The notes under the pieces: model-generated
The model's database searches: none
What the model saw: the letters and a program-made list of their open reading frames with translations, nothing else
Told to the model about the DNA's origin: nothing
Position numbers and translations under genes: made by a program
Shown here: positions 11,695 through 21,898 of the stretch, in pieces
Layout of the letters: each line of letters starts with the position of its first letter
Numbering within the stretch: the stretch's first letter is position 1
NCBI GenBank assembly: GCA_025890175.1
Contig: JANPYM010000002.1
Coordinates: forward strand, 459,440 to 523,439
Direction: 5' to 3'
Length of the DNA stretch: 64,000 nt
DNA from: Ciborinia camelliae
Taxonomy: Eukaryota; Ascomycota; Leotiomycetes; Helotiales; Sclerotiniaceae

Positions 11695-12488
11695 TGTGAA
11701 TTGTGATTATATATTATTAATGGAGGTCGAAAAGGAAAAGTTTGAGGATTGAGGAATAGGAATTTAGGAAATATTTATGTTTTTCATAAGACTACATTGA
11801 ATTGTCGTAGCGAATCAATCGAGTCACAGTTCAGTTGGTGCCTACAGTACTCTACTAAGAACACAGCCACTATCTGGACAAGGCTTAGCGCCCAAGGCTG
11901 AATTCAACTTTAGTTGAAGTCCCAGCAATCCCTTGAAGAGAATACATACGGGCATGTTAGTACGATTGTGATGTCAATTATTAATGTTTTATTGTTGGTG
12001 GTGTTGAATCGGAGAATCACTTAGCTTTTATATCACTAGCATCTGCTCTCATAGTAAAGTTTGAGCGAGATGGATTATTGGGAGGAAGAAATATATTATC
12101 AACCCAGGTCTAGCTATACTGTTCATGTACAATACAGTAGGTTGTAAAGCTGTGACTTGTTGATTAAGAATCTTGTCTGCTTCTTCCACCCGTCTGTCCA
12201 ACCCATGGAGATCTTCTCTTGAGGGGAATGATGCAACAAAGACAAAACACACTAAGGTATCTGATGCTTAATGCTAATTCGTAACGTTCGCTGATGAAGC
12301 TTTTTATTTAATGTTGCCTGCTTATGCTGATGTAAAAGGATGGGAAGAAATGTTTTTCTCGGGTGTGCTGAGCACCAAACCGTACAATGAAGGCTACGGA
12401 GGAATATCGTAATTTAGAATAGTGAATGATTCTGTCTGAGGAATGGTAAAGTGACCTTCATGGAGATAGAATCTTGGACAGCCTATGA
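11695..12488. other. Intergenic region, nothing recognised
   Basis: About 0.8 kb upstream of the oxygenase gene and downstream of the next minus-strand gene. One short open frame near 12049-12252 has no recognisable motif. Confidence 0.5.
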
Positions 12489-14181
12489 TCAAGTCACAAT
12501 TCGACCATCGCTACTTCTTCCAGGATTTCCGTCGAGACGCCTGCCTTGATCAGTCAAGACCTCACCTGGACGGAGGGACAAATGAGCTCCAGGCGAGGTG
12601 GGATGGTCTTGGGCGTACTCTTGTTCGTACTCATCATCGGGATAGTCTTCACTTTGAGTTCCTTGACTAATGCTCTGATCGGCCGAGGTACCTTGCTGAG
12701 AGATTTGATGCTGCGATTGGCGATCTTGTGGGGTTCCCTTTGCAGCAGTCTTGCTACCCTTTTTTCCCTTCCGACCTTTTGTCTTTGCCTTCTCTAGTAA
12801 TCGTTTTCTCTCTGCCTCCTGTTTCCTGATACGCCTATCCTTTCTTTCATACTGCCTAATTAAGGCCACGGGTGGTCCACCAAAGATACTCTCATATTCG
12901 CAAAATTCGCAAATCCAAACATCTTCAGGATTGGGGGGATGATTTATATTCTGATATTCTTGTTGTTGACGACGCTGGCGAGCAGCAATTTGATACTCTT
13001 TGCTTGCCCGACGTCGGGTTCTCTTTGGTGGGTCTGTTTGAGGCACATTTTGCTTCTGTGTATGCGCTGATTGTTGTGATGCAGTGAAGCCTTGCTTAGC
13101 TTGTGATCCAGAATGCTGCATGTTGGGGCTTGTTTGAGTTCCATGCGTCATCATTGACCTCGCTGCTGGACTTTGATGCATACTTGTAGCATTTTGCCCA
13201 GGCCAGGGTACTGCTGCTGGTACCTGAGAATCGCAAGTAAAAGTGAATTGAGTAGAGGCGGGGGTCGGTTTCTTTGATGCCTGCTGTTGCAGTAAACTGA
13301 TATTCTCTTGCCCTCGACATGGGGCTACTGGACTTTCTTTCTCGGCATTCGCAATTGCAGTTGAGATGATACCTGCGGTTTCGTCTTTGCAAAAGTCATC
13401 AGTAAAGAGGCGCAGTTTAAATTTGATAGGAGGAAAACTTACTAGGTGTTGTCCACTGGGGTTGTCGTTGCTTGGAGTTGCGACCATTGCCCCAGCTACC
13501 CGAAACGTCAGATAAAGTCCTTAATGGACTTCTGCCATTACGATTTCGGCCATATCTGCCTCTTCCAGGACCCGATAGGCCTTGAGATACCGAGCCACCA
13601 GCGTGGTAGTACCCTGCACCATTAACATCCTCCTGGTCTGGACCAGATATTCCCATGCCCGCCAAATCATTTGAGAGATGAACTCCATTGATATTAGAGT
13701 CTCCAGGTGTGGGGATTTTGCGTTTCTTTTTGTTATTTGTGTTTTCAAATGAGTCATAACCATCTGCAGATGAAGCAGTTGAGGCAGGAGGTTGGGGATT
13801 TGGGTGTTTTGAATCGGGCTTGACATAACGGTAGGAACGGCCAGAATTGTCAACCGACTGTCTTGGGTAGAGTCGCGTGGTACGGTAAGCCTCCTCGTCG
13901 TCACTTTCTGGATCTTCTCCATTCCGCCGCGGGATATAGTTTTGATCGACATTATCTATCTGTGGGCGTTCACTTGGGTGTGAAGACTCCACCAGAGTAC
14001 TTGCCACAACATCGTCTCGTACAGTATATGGGTAATAGAACAGTGGGGTTTGGGTTTTGGGTGCGGGCGGGTATTTGATTGATTCGGCGACATCGGGAGA
14101 GAGGCGTTCACGAAGACGTCTTTTAGGTAGAGGTCTGATTGGACGATCTGGATGTGCCGGCGATACAACTTCAGGAGACAT
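12489..14181 (-). CDS. Conserved hypothetical protein with a CxxC knuckle and basic coiled region
   Basis: Two exons on the minus strand, 14181-13443 and 13384-12489, sum to 1635 nt (544 aa) in phase. I do not recognise a characterised family. The N-terminal half is disordered and rich in Pro, Ser, Asn and Gly, with KKKRKIP as a possible nuclear signal. The middle is Gln-rich. The best-ordered segment is WICEFCEYESIFGGPP followed by a highly charged helix (QYERKDRRIRKQEAERKRLL) and a Lys-rich tail. The CEFC pair could be half of a zinc site. The start is uncertain: ATG at 14181 (MSPEVVSP) follows an intron-like acceptor TGCTAG, so an upstream exon may exist, and the frame is open to about 14350. 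Nuclear or RNA-related role is only a guess. Confidence 0.65.
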
Positions 14182-15801
14182 GGCTCGTGATGATTCGGGG
14201 GGAGAGTGGCCTAGCAAGCATTCAAATACAGAGATCAGCCAATGTAATATACATGAGACAAAGCCCACCATGATTCCAGTCGCCATACGAGAATGTGTTG
14301 TTGTTTGCTGCTGCCAGATTGGTAGAAAAGAGTTGCGGAATAGAGGTGCCACGCTATGAGATTTTCATACTTGTGTTCATCACCGAGAAAGAGGACATGA
14401 CATGCCAACTACCTCCAAGACTAAATTTGCGCTCTTCTGAAGGTTCGCGTAAGGCAGATTTGTTTTCGAAATGAGGGACAGAATTAATTTTTGGTTGATT
14501 TTCCTTGAACTTTCCTTTCCTACAATGAACAACAAACACATCAGCCAGAATCTCGCATGTAGAATAGGGAAGTAATGACATGTAATTTGTCATCCCTATT
14601 CCCAAACCAAAACCATGAAATCCCAACCATCTCAAGAGACTGAACATAATTTCCCTTAACACCCGAGGAAGAAATTCGTATGGAGGTGCATACTTGATTT
14701 TTCTTGCAGATGCTCAGCAATGATTTTGAGGGGAGGGGAAGCCCTAGGAAGATTTATTGACGACTTTCAACCCCACGGACAACAGAAGTCTGTGTTTATC
14801 TCTTATCCAATATACCCTTCAGAAAAATGAAGTGAGTGTATAACAATGAGTATTCAAAAGAGAGGAGAGGAGAAGAAATTCGACAATTGAGCCACTTGGA
14901 TTGGTGATTTCAGGCGCGTATTGAATTTAAATTTTGTCAATAGAGACTTATAAGGTCGTTCCTTTCCAGTAAATTGATTACGATGTCGATGCTGATCTAA
15001 GCTAAGCTTGAATAGGGAAGGTGTAACTAGTGTACCAATAAATCATGATGAGTATGGGAAGTGAAGGGAAGGGGAAGGGAATAAAATGTATAGGTAGGTA
15101 GGTAGGTAGGTAGGTAGGTAGATAGATACCGATACCGATAGATATCTACAGATATGACTGGACAATAAATAATATGAATACCTAATAATGAATGGAAAAG
15201 ATTTAATTAATTATTATCGAGTTTTGACGATATATACTAGTTATATATTAGGGTTACATGTGAATGATCATTGGTAGGTTTTATATCTACATTAGTCATG
15301 CTAATAAAAATCATGCTTTTGCTCGAACGGAATTTGGCCTATGCCTCTAACCACAATCAATGCATACTAGGCATACTAGGGAATTTGGCGGGGACGAAAG
15401 AGCATCTTGAATTTATTCTTTCCTCTCGCTCCTCATTCTCCCCACGCCCACCACTCGCAGTCATGATTACACCAAGAAACTATCCACCTTCCAATTTATC
15501 AGATCGCATGTCTTCGGGTTCCAATTTGGTTCTTTAAACTCTACTCGATACTCAATCGTTTTCAAAAACTCTAGTTGCCTTTCTCTTAATTTCATTTTAC
15601 CATTGGTTCTGGTTTGGGGAGACTGGAGTTAAAAGCTTCTTATCGAAGTAGAAGGAGGACTTCAATTACTCCCTCAATTCACAAATCACAAATCACACAT
15701 TACCTACCGTGCACCCTCAAGATTTACAAGAATATTAATCTAGTTTGCACACACGAAATCCCGAATTCGATATTTACTTTGTACTATTATAATTACTTGG
15801 A
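14182..15801. promoter_or_regulatory. Divergent intergenic region with possible upstream exon
   Basis: About 1.6 kb between two head-to-head genes (12.5-14.2 kb minus, PHD gene plus). It may contain 5' UTR exons of either. A tetranucleotide microsatellite is at 15091-15122. Open frames at 14354-14662 (minus) and 15271-15537 (plus) lack recognisable domains. Confidence 0.45.
15091..15122. repeat. Microsatellite (TAGG)n
   Basis: About eight tandem TAGG/AGGT units, followed by GATA- and ACCGAT-type degenerate units. Confidence 0.9.
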
Positions 15802-17933
15802 ATGGATACTACCAGGCGTTCGTCAAGGGCCGCTCGAGGCAGCCAACCTTCTCAATCAAATTCACATCACTCTTCAGCTTCCTCAAACTCTTCAAGTCGC
15901 GCAGAGAGATCTACTCGTTCAAACAATAAAGTCGAATCTCCACGAAAACTGACTCCATCTGCCTCACTGTCCTCGGATTCTCCCGACGACGCAACCACCG
16001 CCGAAGATAGTTCCTCGACACGTCGAAAGCGAGGTCGAGCTGATGGAGGTGATAAGACATCAAAGGGACAATTAGTTGATGAAGATACATCGATTGGGGT
16101 AGATGAGGGAGGCGATGACGATGAAGCTGTTCGATGCATCTGCGGTTACGACGAATATCCCGGACCACCACAACTCGAGGATGAAGATAACAAGAATATT
16201 ATAAAAGATGGAATTGATGAGCCAGTCATAACATCAGCGGATTTTTCAGAAGATTTGGCTGGGTTCTTCTTGCAATGCGACATTTGCAAAGTCTGGCAAC
16301 ATGGCGGATGCGTTGGAATCATGAACGAAGATACAAGTCCCGAAAACTATTATTGCGAACAATGCCGTAAAGAACTTCACAGAATTCGTACAGCGCTAAA
16401 TGGGTGAGTACTTTTTTTTCGCAATATTTATATATACCCATTCCGAAAGATTCACTCGAGTTGTCAGCAACGCGAGACCGTGGCGCAGATCAAAGTCTCA
16501 CAAGGCTGGTTGCTTCAATTGCGCAAAACCTCTAACAAATAATTCCCTACCAAGAAAAAATTGACCACAATTCTGACATGATGGATCGCAGACAACGCTA
16601 CTCGTTATATCTTCCCCTTCATCCGACTCTCTCCAGAGCGACATCTCGAGCGGCTTCATTCTCAAAAGACGGCACAAGATCACCTAAAGGTGGCAAGAAT
16701 GGTCGTCCCACCTCCAGCTCTACAAGCGCAAAGAGGCGCTCAACGATGAATAGCAGAGATGCTGCGTACGATGCAGCTGCCGAAGCAGAACAAATTCGAC
16801 AAGCGATAGCGGCTAGCGTAGCAGAAAATAACACTGAAAGTGTTGATGGTCGGAGTCGCAAAGCGAAAAGGGGACGAAGTGATAGCGAAGAGTAAGTAGA
16901 CTGCATTATATATGTACAAGTAGTTCTAATTATTCTTCATAGAAAACCCGAAGGGCCAAAAAGGCAGCGAACAGACTCGGCTTCTCCTACCCCTGAAGAT
17001 GACGAGAAACCACAAGAGACCCCTCAAAGATCTGTATCTCAAGCGGAATCCGAGGACAGCGCAACTTTAACAAATGGTCGAAATGGAGGACCCAAGAAGT
17101 TTAGGGGAGCGGCAGCTAAAAATCATAGAGAAAAAGAATTAAGGGAAGAACGAGAAAGGTCGAGGCTGGAAGCTGCAACTAAAAGAAAAGGTAGAGCTGA
17201 GCGTCGAAGGATCGAGGGTCAGTCCACCCAAATTCAAATTGATGTAGCAATAACTCATAATCACCCAGATTCAGAACCCATTGAAGAAACCCCACCGGCA
17301 ATAAAACCTCCAAATAACAAGATCCCTGAGGTCGCTGCTCAACCCCCAGATCCGCCTCCAGCGCCGCAAGCGATAGCGCCAGATACACCACCTCCAGTTC
17401 TACCACCAGTTTCGCATAAGAAGGGTGGCAGGCCACCCAATCCTCGGAAGGGAAAATCGGGCAAGAATCAATACACCAAGGACAAGGATGATAGCAGTGT
17501 CCGATCCCCCAATCGATCCCAATCTAGGGATATTCCACGTACAGACGATAATGGACAGACGATGAACAGTAAGGGCTCAAACAGTGAGAGTAAATCTAGC
17601 AAAGCAAAGGCTAGTGTAGGAAGCAAAATTAATATGGCCGAGATGAGGAAACGCGTTGCAGGTATCCTTGATTACATATCCCGAATTCAAGTCGAACTCG
17701 CTGGCGACCTGTTTATGCTCCCAAGTGGCAGCGGGGCAGAGAAGGCGATCCGGGGACTTGTCGAAGACACTCTCCCTATGATACAACTTAATGGCACAAA
17801 TGGTGCAGATGGAAAGCAGGTGGCCGCCGGCGAAAGCGATTTACCGAAGGAATTTAAGGATTTAACATGTCTGGAAATGATGGATATTCTAACTAGACAA
17901 TTGGTCAAATGGCAAAAGGAGTATGATGCATGA
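15802..17933 (+). CDS. CTI6: PHD-finger protein, Cti6-like (Rpd3L histone deacetylase complex)
   Basis: Four exons: 15802-16403, 16592-16891, 16943-17217, 17269-17933. They sum to 1842 nt (613 aa) with all phases matching. A Ser/Arg-rich N-terminus leads to one PHD finger at about residues 111-190. Its Cys/His ligands lie in RCICGY, LQCDICKVWQHGGCVG and YYCEQCRKEL, with a long insert between the second and third ligand pairs. Downstream are a Lys/Arg-rich coiled region, Pro-rich segments, an AT-hook-like KKGGRPPNPRKGKSGK, and a conserved C-terminal helical part (NMAEMRKRVAGILDYISRIQ). This layout matches fungal homologues of yeast Cti6, which binds methylated H3K4 and bridges Rpd3/Sin3. The trailing QYSLYLPLHP-like segment after the finger also fits. 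Complex membership is inferred from family. Confidence 0.75.
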
Positions 17934-18544
17934 AATCTGGCTGGTTACTGAATATTGGGGGTTATATTACTAGGTTTGTTTTAGGAGTTATGATGTATAT
18001 CATGGGGTTGGAACGGCTACACGGCGCCCAGAGGTACATTGAATCTATACCCTACTTCATGGCTATCTTAGTTAATGGTATTGAAATATTCTCATCTGGT
18101 GTCCATTTTCTAGTGACTTGTGGTTGAGATGTGAGTGGTTCAGCTTTATCTAAGACAAATGGCGCATTGTCGTACAACCCGCGGCTGACTATGTGATATT
18201 GGTACCTGTGTATCGATTTTATCGTCCATGTGACGAACGTCGACCGACCCGAAGAAGCACAAGCTCCCCCAAAAGATTCCCCCCGCCCCTGTACGACCAA
18301 ATAGTGCCTATGTTTAGCCAATCTAGTGAATAGGGGCTTCTTCGCGTCATGTACCAAAACACTCTCTTATGGTAAGATTGATGCTGTGTATATGCTTATG
18401 GCCCACTCCGCACTTCCCGCGGTATCTTCTAAATACTTTAAAGGATGGCTTTGTTTGTCTTCCATTAAATTTCAAGCCGTACTATATTGGAATAACGAAA
18501 TCCACTGGTTTATATTTGCTTCCTAGCTCATACCTTCTTCACTC
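17934..18544. other. Intergenic region, nothing recognised
   Basis: About 0.6 kb between two plus-strand genes. It should hold the CTI6 3' flank and the SDR promoter. No repeat or RNA gene recognised. Confidence 0.5.
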
Positions 18545-19988
18545 ATGGATTCGAAATCTAAAACAGACCCTAAAATGGATCTAGAAGTCGACGGAAAAGT
18601 AGCCATTATTACCGGCGCCGGTTCAGGTATTTTCAATCTCCCTCCTCTCCCCCCCCTCATCCTCTTCAATTTTTCATATCCTACCTCTAGGTATAAATCT
18701 CGCGTTCGCCACTCTTCTCCTCTCCAAAGGCTGCAACGTCGTAATCGCCGACTTAGCTCTCCAACCATCCGCGACCCAACTCCTTCTAACTTACGTCAAT
18801 ACCTCTCCTCACAATACCCCTTGTCCCAACACTTCTTCTTCTCACTCTTCTGTCCCCTCCGCCCCTAACCCGAGGCGTCCACAGTGTCTCTACCACCCCA
18901 CCGACGTCACCTCCTGGCCCGCTCTCACTCGCCTCTTCGAATACACCCTCTCCCACTTCCCATCCGGAATTGACATCCTCGTTGCCGGCGCCGGCCTCTT
19001 CGAACCCCTCTACTCCAATTTCTATCACCCCCCTGGTTCCCCACTCTCTACCGACACACACCACCTCACCGTCCGCCCGGAGCAGGAAAAATCAAACGAA
19101 GTCACACGTGCGACCTTGGCCTCTGAGATTAATAAAGCACCAGGATCTTACCATACATTAAATGTAAATATCACACATCCCATCCGATTAACGCAGATGG
19201 GGGTTGAGTATTGGACAAGTGAGGGACGAGGAGGGAGAGTAATCTGTTTGGGAAGTGTGGCGGGACAGATTAGCGTTATGGAGACGCCCTTCTACCATGC
19301 GAGTAAATTTGCAGTGACAGGATTTGTGAGGAGTCTTGCGGGATTGGAGGAGTTAGGGATTAGGTAGGTTGAATTTGTTTTCTGCGTGTTCTTCTGAATT
19401 AAGGGATTTGTGAAATGAGAGTGCTGACTGGTGGTGAAATAGGGTTGTGGCGATCGCGCCGGGCCTTGTGCAGGTTTGTCTCTTCTTCTTTCTCTCCCCC
19501 TCCTTCCTCATCCTCCACTTCTTTGTGTAAGGGTGACATGAGACGAGGACATTAAACTAACCTACCAAACTATTCTCCCAACAGTCACCACTCTGGTTCC
19601 ACCAACCCGATAAAATGCAAATGCTAACCAATGATCAAAAATGGACCTCGTCCGAATCAGTCGCAGATGCCATGTTAGAACTCCTCACCAGTGAAGAATA
19701 TGTCGGAGGGACGGTATTGGAGGCTAACGGGAATGGCACGAGGGTTGTTAAGATGGTTAGGGTTAGTATTTGGTGTTTTTCGTTTGCATGTTTTTGGGAA
19801 AGGGGAGATGGGCGAGACGGGGGGAGGCTCTTCTGTATGTGTATGAATGAGGAGAAGATAGAGACTAATATGTGTATGTTATATAGGATGAAGGTCCAAC
19901 GTTTGAGCCAGGGTACATGATTGGGAATTTGAAAGAGCATAAGGAGGAGGTTTATAACAAATTGAGGGAGGGGAAAATGGGGATGTGA
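18545..19988 (+). CDS. Short-chain dehydrogenase/reductase (SDR)
   Basis: Five exons: 18545-18626, 18691-19363, 19443-19473, 19585-19761, 19887-19988. They sum to 1065 nt (354 aa), all phases matching. The Rossmann start VAIITGAGSGINLAFA spans intron 1 (TGxxxGxG motif). Later come IADLA, the NVN-type helix, VICLGSVAG with the catalytic Ser region, and YHASK (Tyr and Lys of YxxxK). APGLVQ follows in exon 3. The segment between the cofactor site and NAG-type motif is longer than usual (Ser/Pro/His-rich). It reads DILVAGAGLFEPL where most SDRs have NNAG, so Val-Ala-Gly-Ala replaces the usual Asn-Asn-Ala-Gly. The overall type resembles 15-hydroxyprostaglandin-dehydrogenase-like fungal SDRs. Substrate unknown. 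It converges on ivdA, 273 bp away, but a role in leucine breakdown is not shown. Confidence 0.85.
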
Positions 19989-20261
19989 AGTTGTTTGATG
20001 CGAGGGGGCTGGGATAGGAGCAGATAGGGGTATTTCGATGGTTAAAATAAGTATCTAGGATGGGGAAATAAGAACAGTAAGTTTGTTAATATTGAGATCA
20101 GCTTCAACAGCTGGAGTCTCTTGATGTCCTGGACGAGATTTCATATTGGGTAAATTTATACGCGAGTTCACAATGAATAAAAAATGCTCCAATAATTGCT
20201 GTGGTATACTACATATGGCATGAAGTCCATTGCTGTGCTCAATTTGACAATCGGATTCCAC

Positions 20262-21554
20262 TCAAGCACTGAAGCCACTGTACTCTTTGTTGAATGCTCT
20301 TCCTATAACCACTTTCCTGACTTCAGTAGTCCCAGCTCCGATTTCATAGAGCTTTGCATCCCGCAATAATCTTGAAGCTGGCATTTCCTCCACATAACCC
20401 ATTCCCCCTAACAATTGTATACAATCCAACGAGACTTCCGTGGCTCGCTCGGCAGCATACATAATTGCTCCAGCACAATCTTGTGTCCTAATATTGCCTG
20501 TTTCATCAACGGTCCTTGCAGTATCATATGTATAAGCTCTCGAAGCTTGCAACTTTGTGTACATATCTGCTAGTTTTCCTTGAACAAGCTGATTGTGTGC
20601 AATTGGTTGGCCGAACTGTTTACGCTGATGTGTGAAGGGGAGTGCCACATCTAAAGCAGCTTGCATGATTCCCAATGGCCCAGCACTCAACACCAATCTC
20701 TCAATGTCAAGTCCTTCCATAAGTACCTTGACCCCCCTATTCACGTCTCCCAAGATATTTTCTTCGGGTACAAACACCCCCTCGAAAACCAATTCTCCAG
20801 TATTACTTCCTCTCATCCCCATCTTATCCAGCTTTCTTGCACAACTGAACCCCTTGAATCCTTTCTCAACTAAAAATGCGGTAATACCTTTCGACCCTTT
20901 CCCAGGCTCAGTCTTCGCATAAACCACAATGACATCCGCATCTGGTCCATTGGTAATCCACATCTTCGTTCCATCCAACACATAACCCCCATCCACTTTC
21001 TTCGCCGTCGTTCTCATACTAACGACATCACTTCCCGCCCCACTCTCACTCATAGCCAACGCTCCAATTTTACTCCCATCGATCAACCCCGGCATATATT
21101 TCATCTTCTGATCCTGATTCCCATTCAACTGCAATTGATTCACACATAATTGCGAATGTGCAGCATAACTCAACCCAATACTACCCGAAGCACGAGATAT
21201 CTCTTCCATGACAATACAATGTGCTTGGTACCCCATAGCAAGACCGCCCACATCTTCAGAAGCTGTTATACCGAGGAATCCTGCATCACCGAATTTCTGC
21301 CACATGGAATTGGGGAATGAATTCGATTTGTCTGTTTCGGATGCGAGAGTTTCGGGAATTTCTCTTCGTGTAAATTCTTGAACTCGTTCGCGGAGTTCGA
21401 GGAGATCGGCGGTGGTGGGCGGCTCGAAACCAGTGGGGTGCTTAGACGATGCATTGCGCCGGCAGATTGCAGATATGGGGATTGAAGGTTTGAGGTGGAG
21501 ATGGGATATGGGTCGAGTAGCGAGGGATCGAAGACACTTTATTGAGGAAGCCAT
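20262..21554 (-). CDS. ivdA: Isovaleryl-CoA dehydrogenase, mitochondrial
   Basis: A single uninterrupted frame of 430 aa, unusual beside its intron-rich neighbours. An Arg-rich mitochondrial presequence (IKCLRSLATRPI... AICRRNASS) precedes the acyl-CoA dehydrogenase fold. FAD and substrate motifs are present: YAAHSQLCVNQL, ALAMSESGAGSDVVSM, WITNGPDADV, KMGMRGSNTGELVF, and QLLGGMGYVEEMPASRLLRDAKLYEIGAGTTEV near the C-terminus (quoted here in part as separate motifs). The Glu in GLDIERLVLSAGPLG is at the position of the catalytic base specific to isovaleryl-CoA dehydrogenases, which lies in helix G and not near the C-terminus as in other family members. It oxidises isovaleryl-CoA to 3-methylcrotonyl-CoA, the substrate of MCC, and passes electrons to ETF. 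Confidence 0.95.
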   Translation of the reverse strand: MASSIKCLRSLATRPISHLHLKPSIPISAICRRNASSKHPTGFEPPTTADLLELRERVQEFTRREIPETLASETDKSNSFPNSMWQKFGDAGFLGITASEDVGGLAMGYQAHCIVMEEISRASGSIGLSYAAHSQLCVNQLQLNGNQDQKMKYMPGLIDGSKIGALAMSESGAGSDVVSMRTTAKKVDGGYVLDGTKMWITNGPDADVIVVYAKTEPGKGSKGITAFLVEKGFKGFSCARKLDKMGMRGSNTGELVFEGVFVPEENILGDVNRGVKVLMEGLDIERLVLSAGPLGIMQAALDVALPFTHQRKQFGQPIAHNQLVQGKLADMYTKLQASRAYTYDTARTVDETGNIRTQDCAGAIMYAAERATEVSLDCIQLLGGMGYVEEMPASRLLRDAKLYEIGAGTTEVRKVVIGRAFNKEYSGFSA

Positions 21555-21898
21555 TTTTATTTGGGTAAGTTGTAGGAATTGTAGGAATTGTAGGAACTGA
21601 GAAGAATTTTCTACATTGTTTGCTTGGTTTTGTAGAAGTACCTACAGTACAAATAATACATACGGTTATGGCCCGGGGAGTATAGAGTGGGTGGGTCCCT
21701 TTCTTCAAGCTTTCGCCGTGCCGTGCCGTACCCCACGGGGTAAGCCGTCTCTAACCGCAAAGTACTGTCTGTACCGCTCCTTCGCTTTCCGAGATCTTTC
21801 TTCAACACTCCAGCCGTATCATACAAACAAAAATTTAACCAAATATCTATGTAGATATCTCATTTTCTTGCTGTCACTGCAGCATAACCTTCATCACA
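21555..21898. promoter_or_regulatory. Bidirectional promoter ivdA / mccB
   Basis: 344 bp separate the two divergent start codons. The GC-rich centre includes GCCCGGGG near 21670 and CCGTGCCGTGCCG at 21716-21728, close to midway (about 160-170 bp from each ATG). The short shared spacer suggests co-regulation of consecutive enzymes of leucine catabolism. Confidence 0.7.
21716..21728. promoter_or_regulatory. 13-bp GC-rich motif, second copy of the one upstream of mccA
   Basis: CCGTGCCGTGCCG, identical to 8742-8754, located centrally in the ivdA/mccB spacer. It continues into CCGTACC here, giving a further CCG triplet. Function inferred. Confidence 0.45.
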
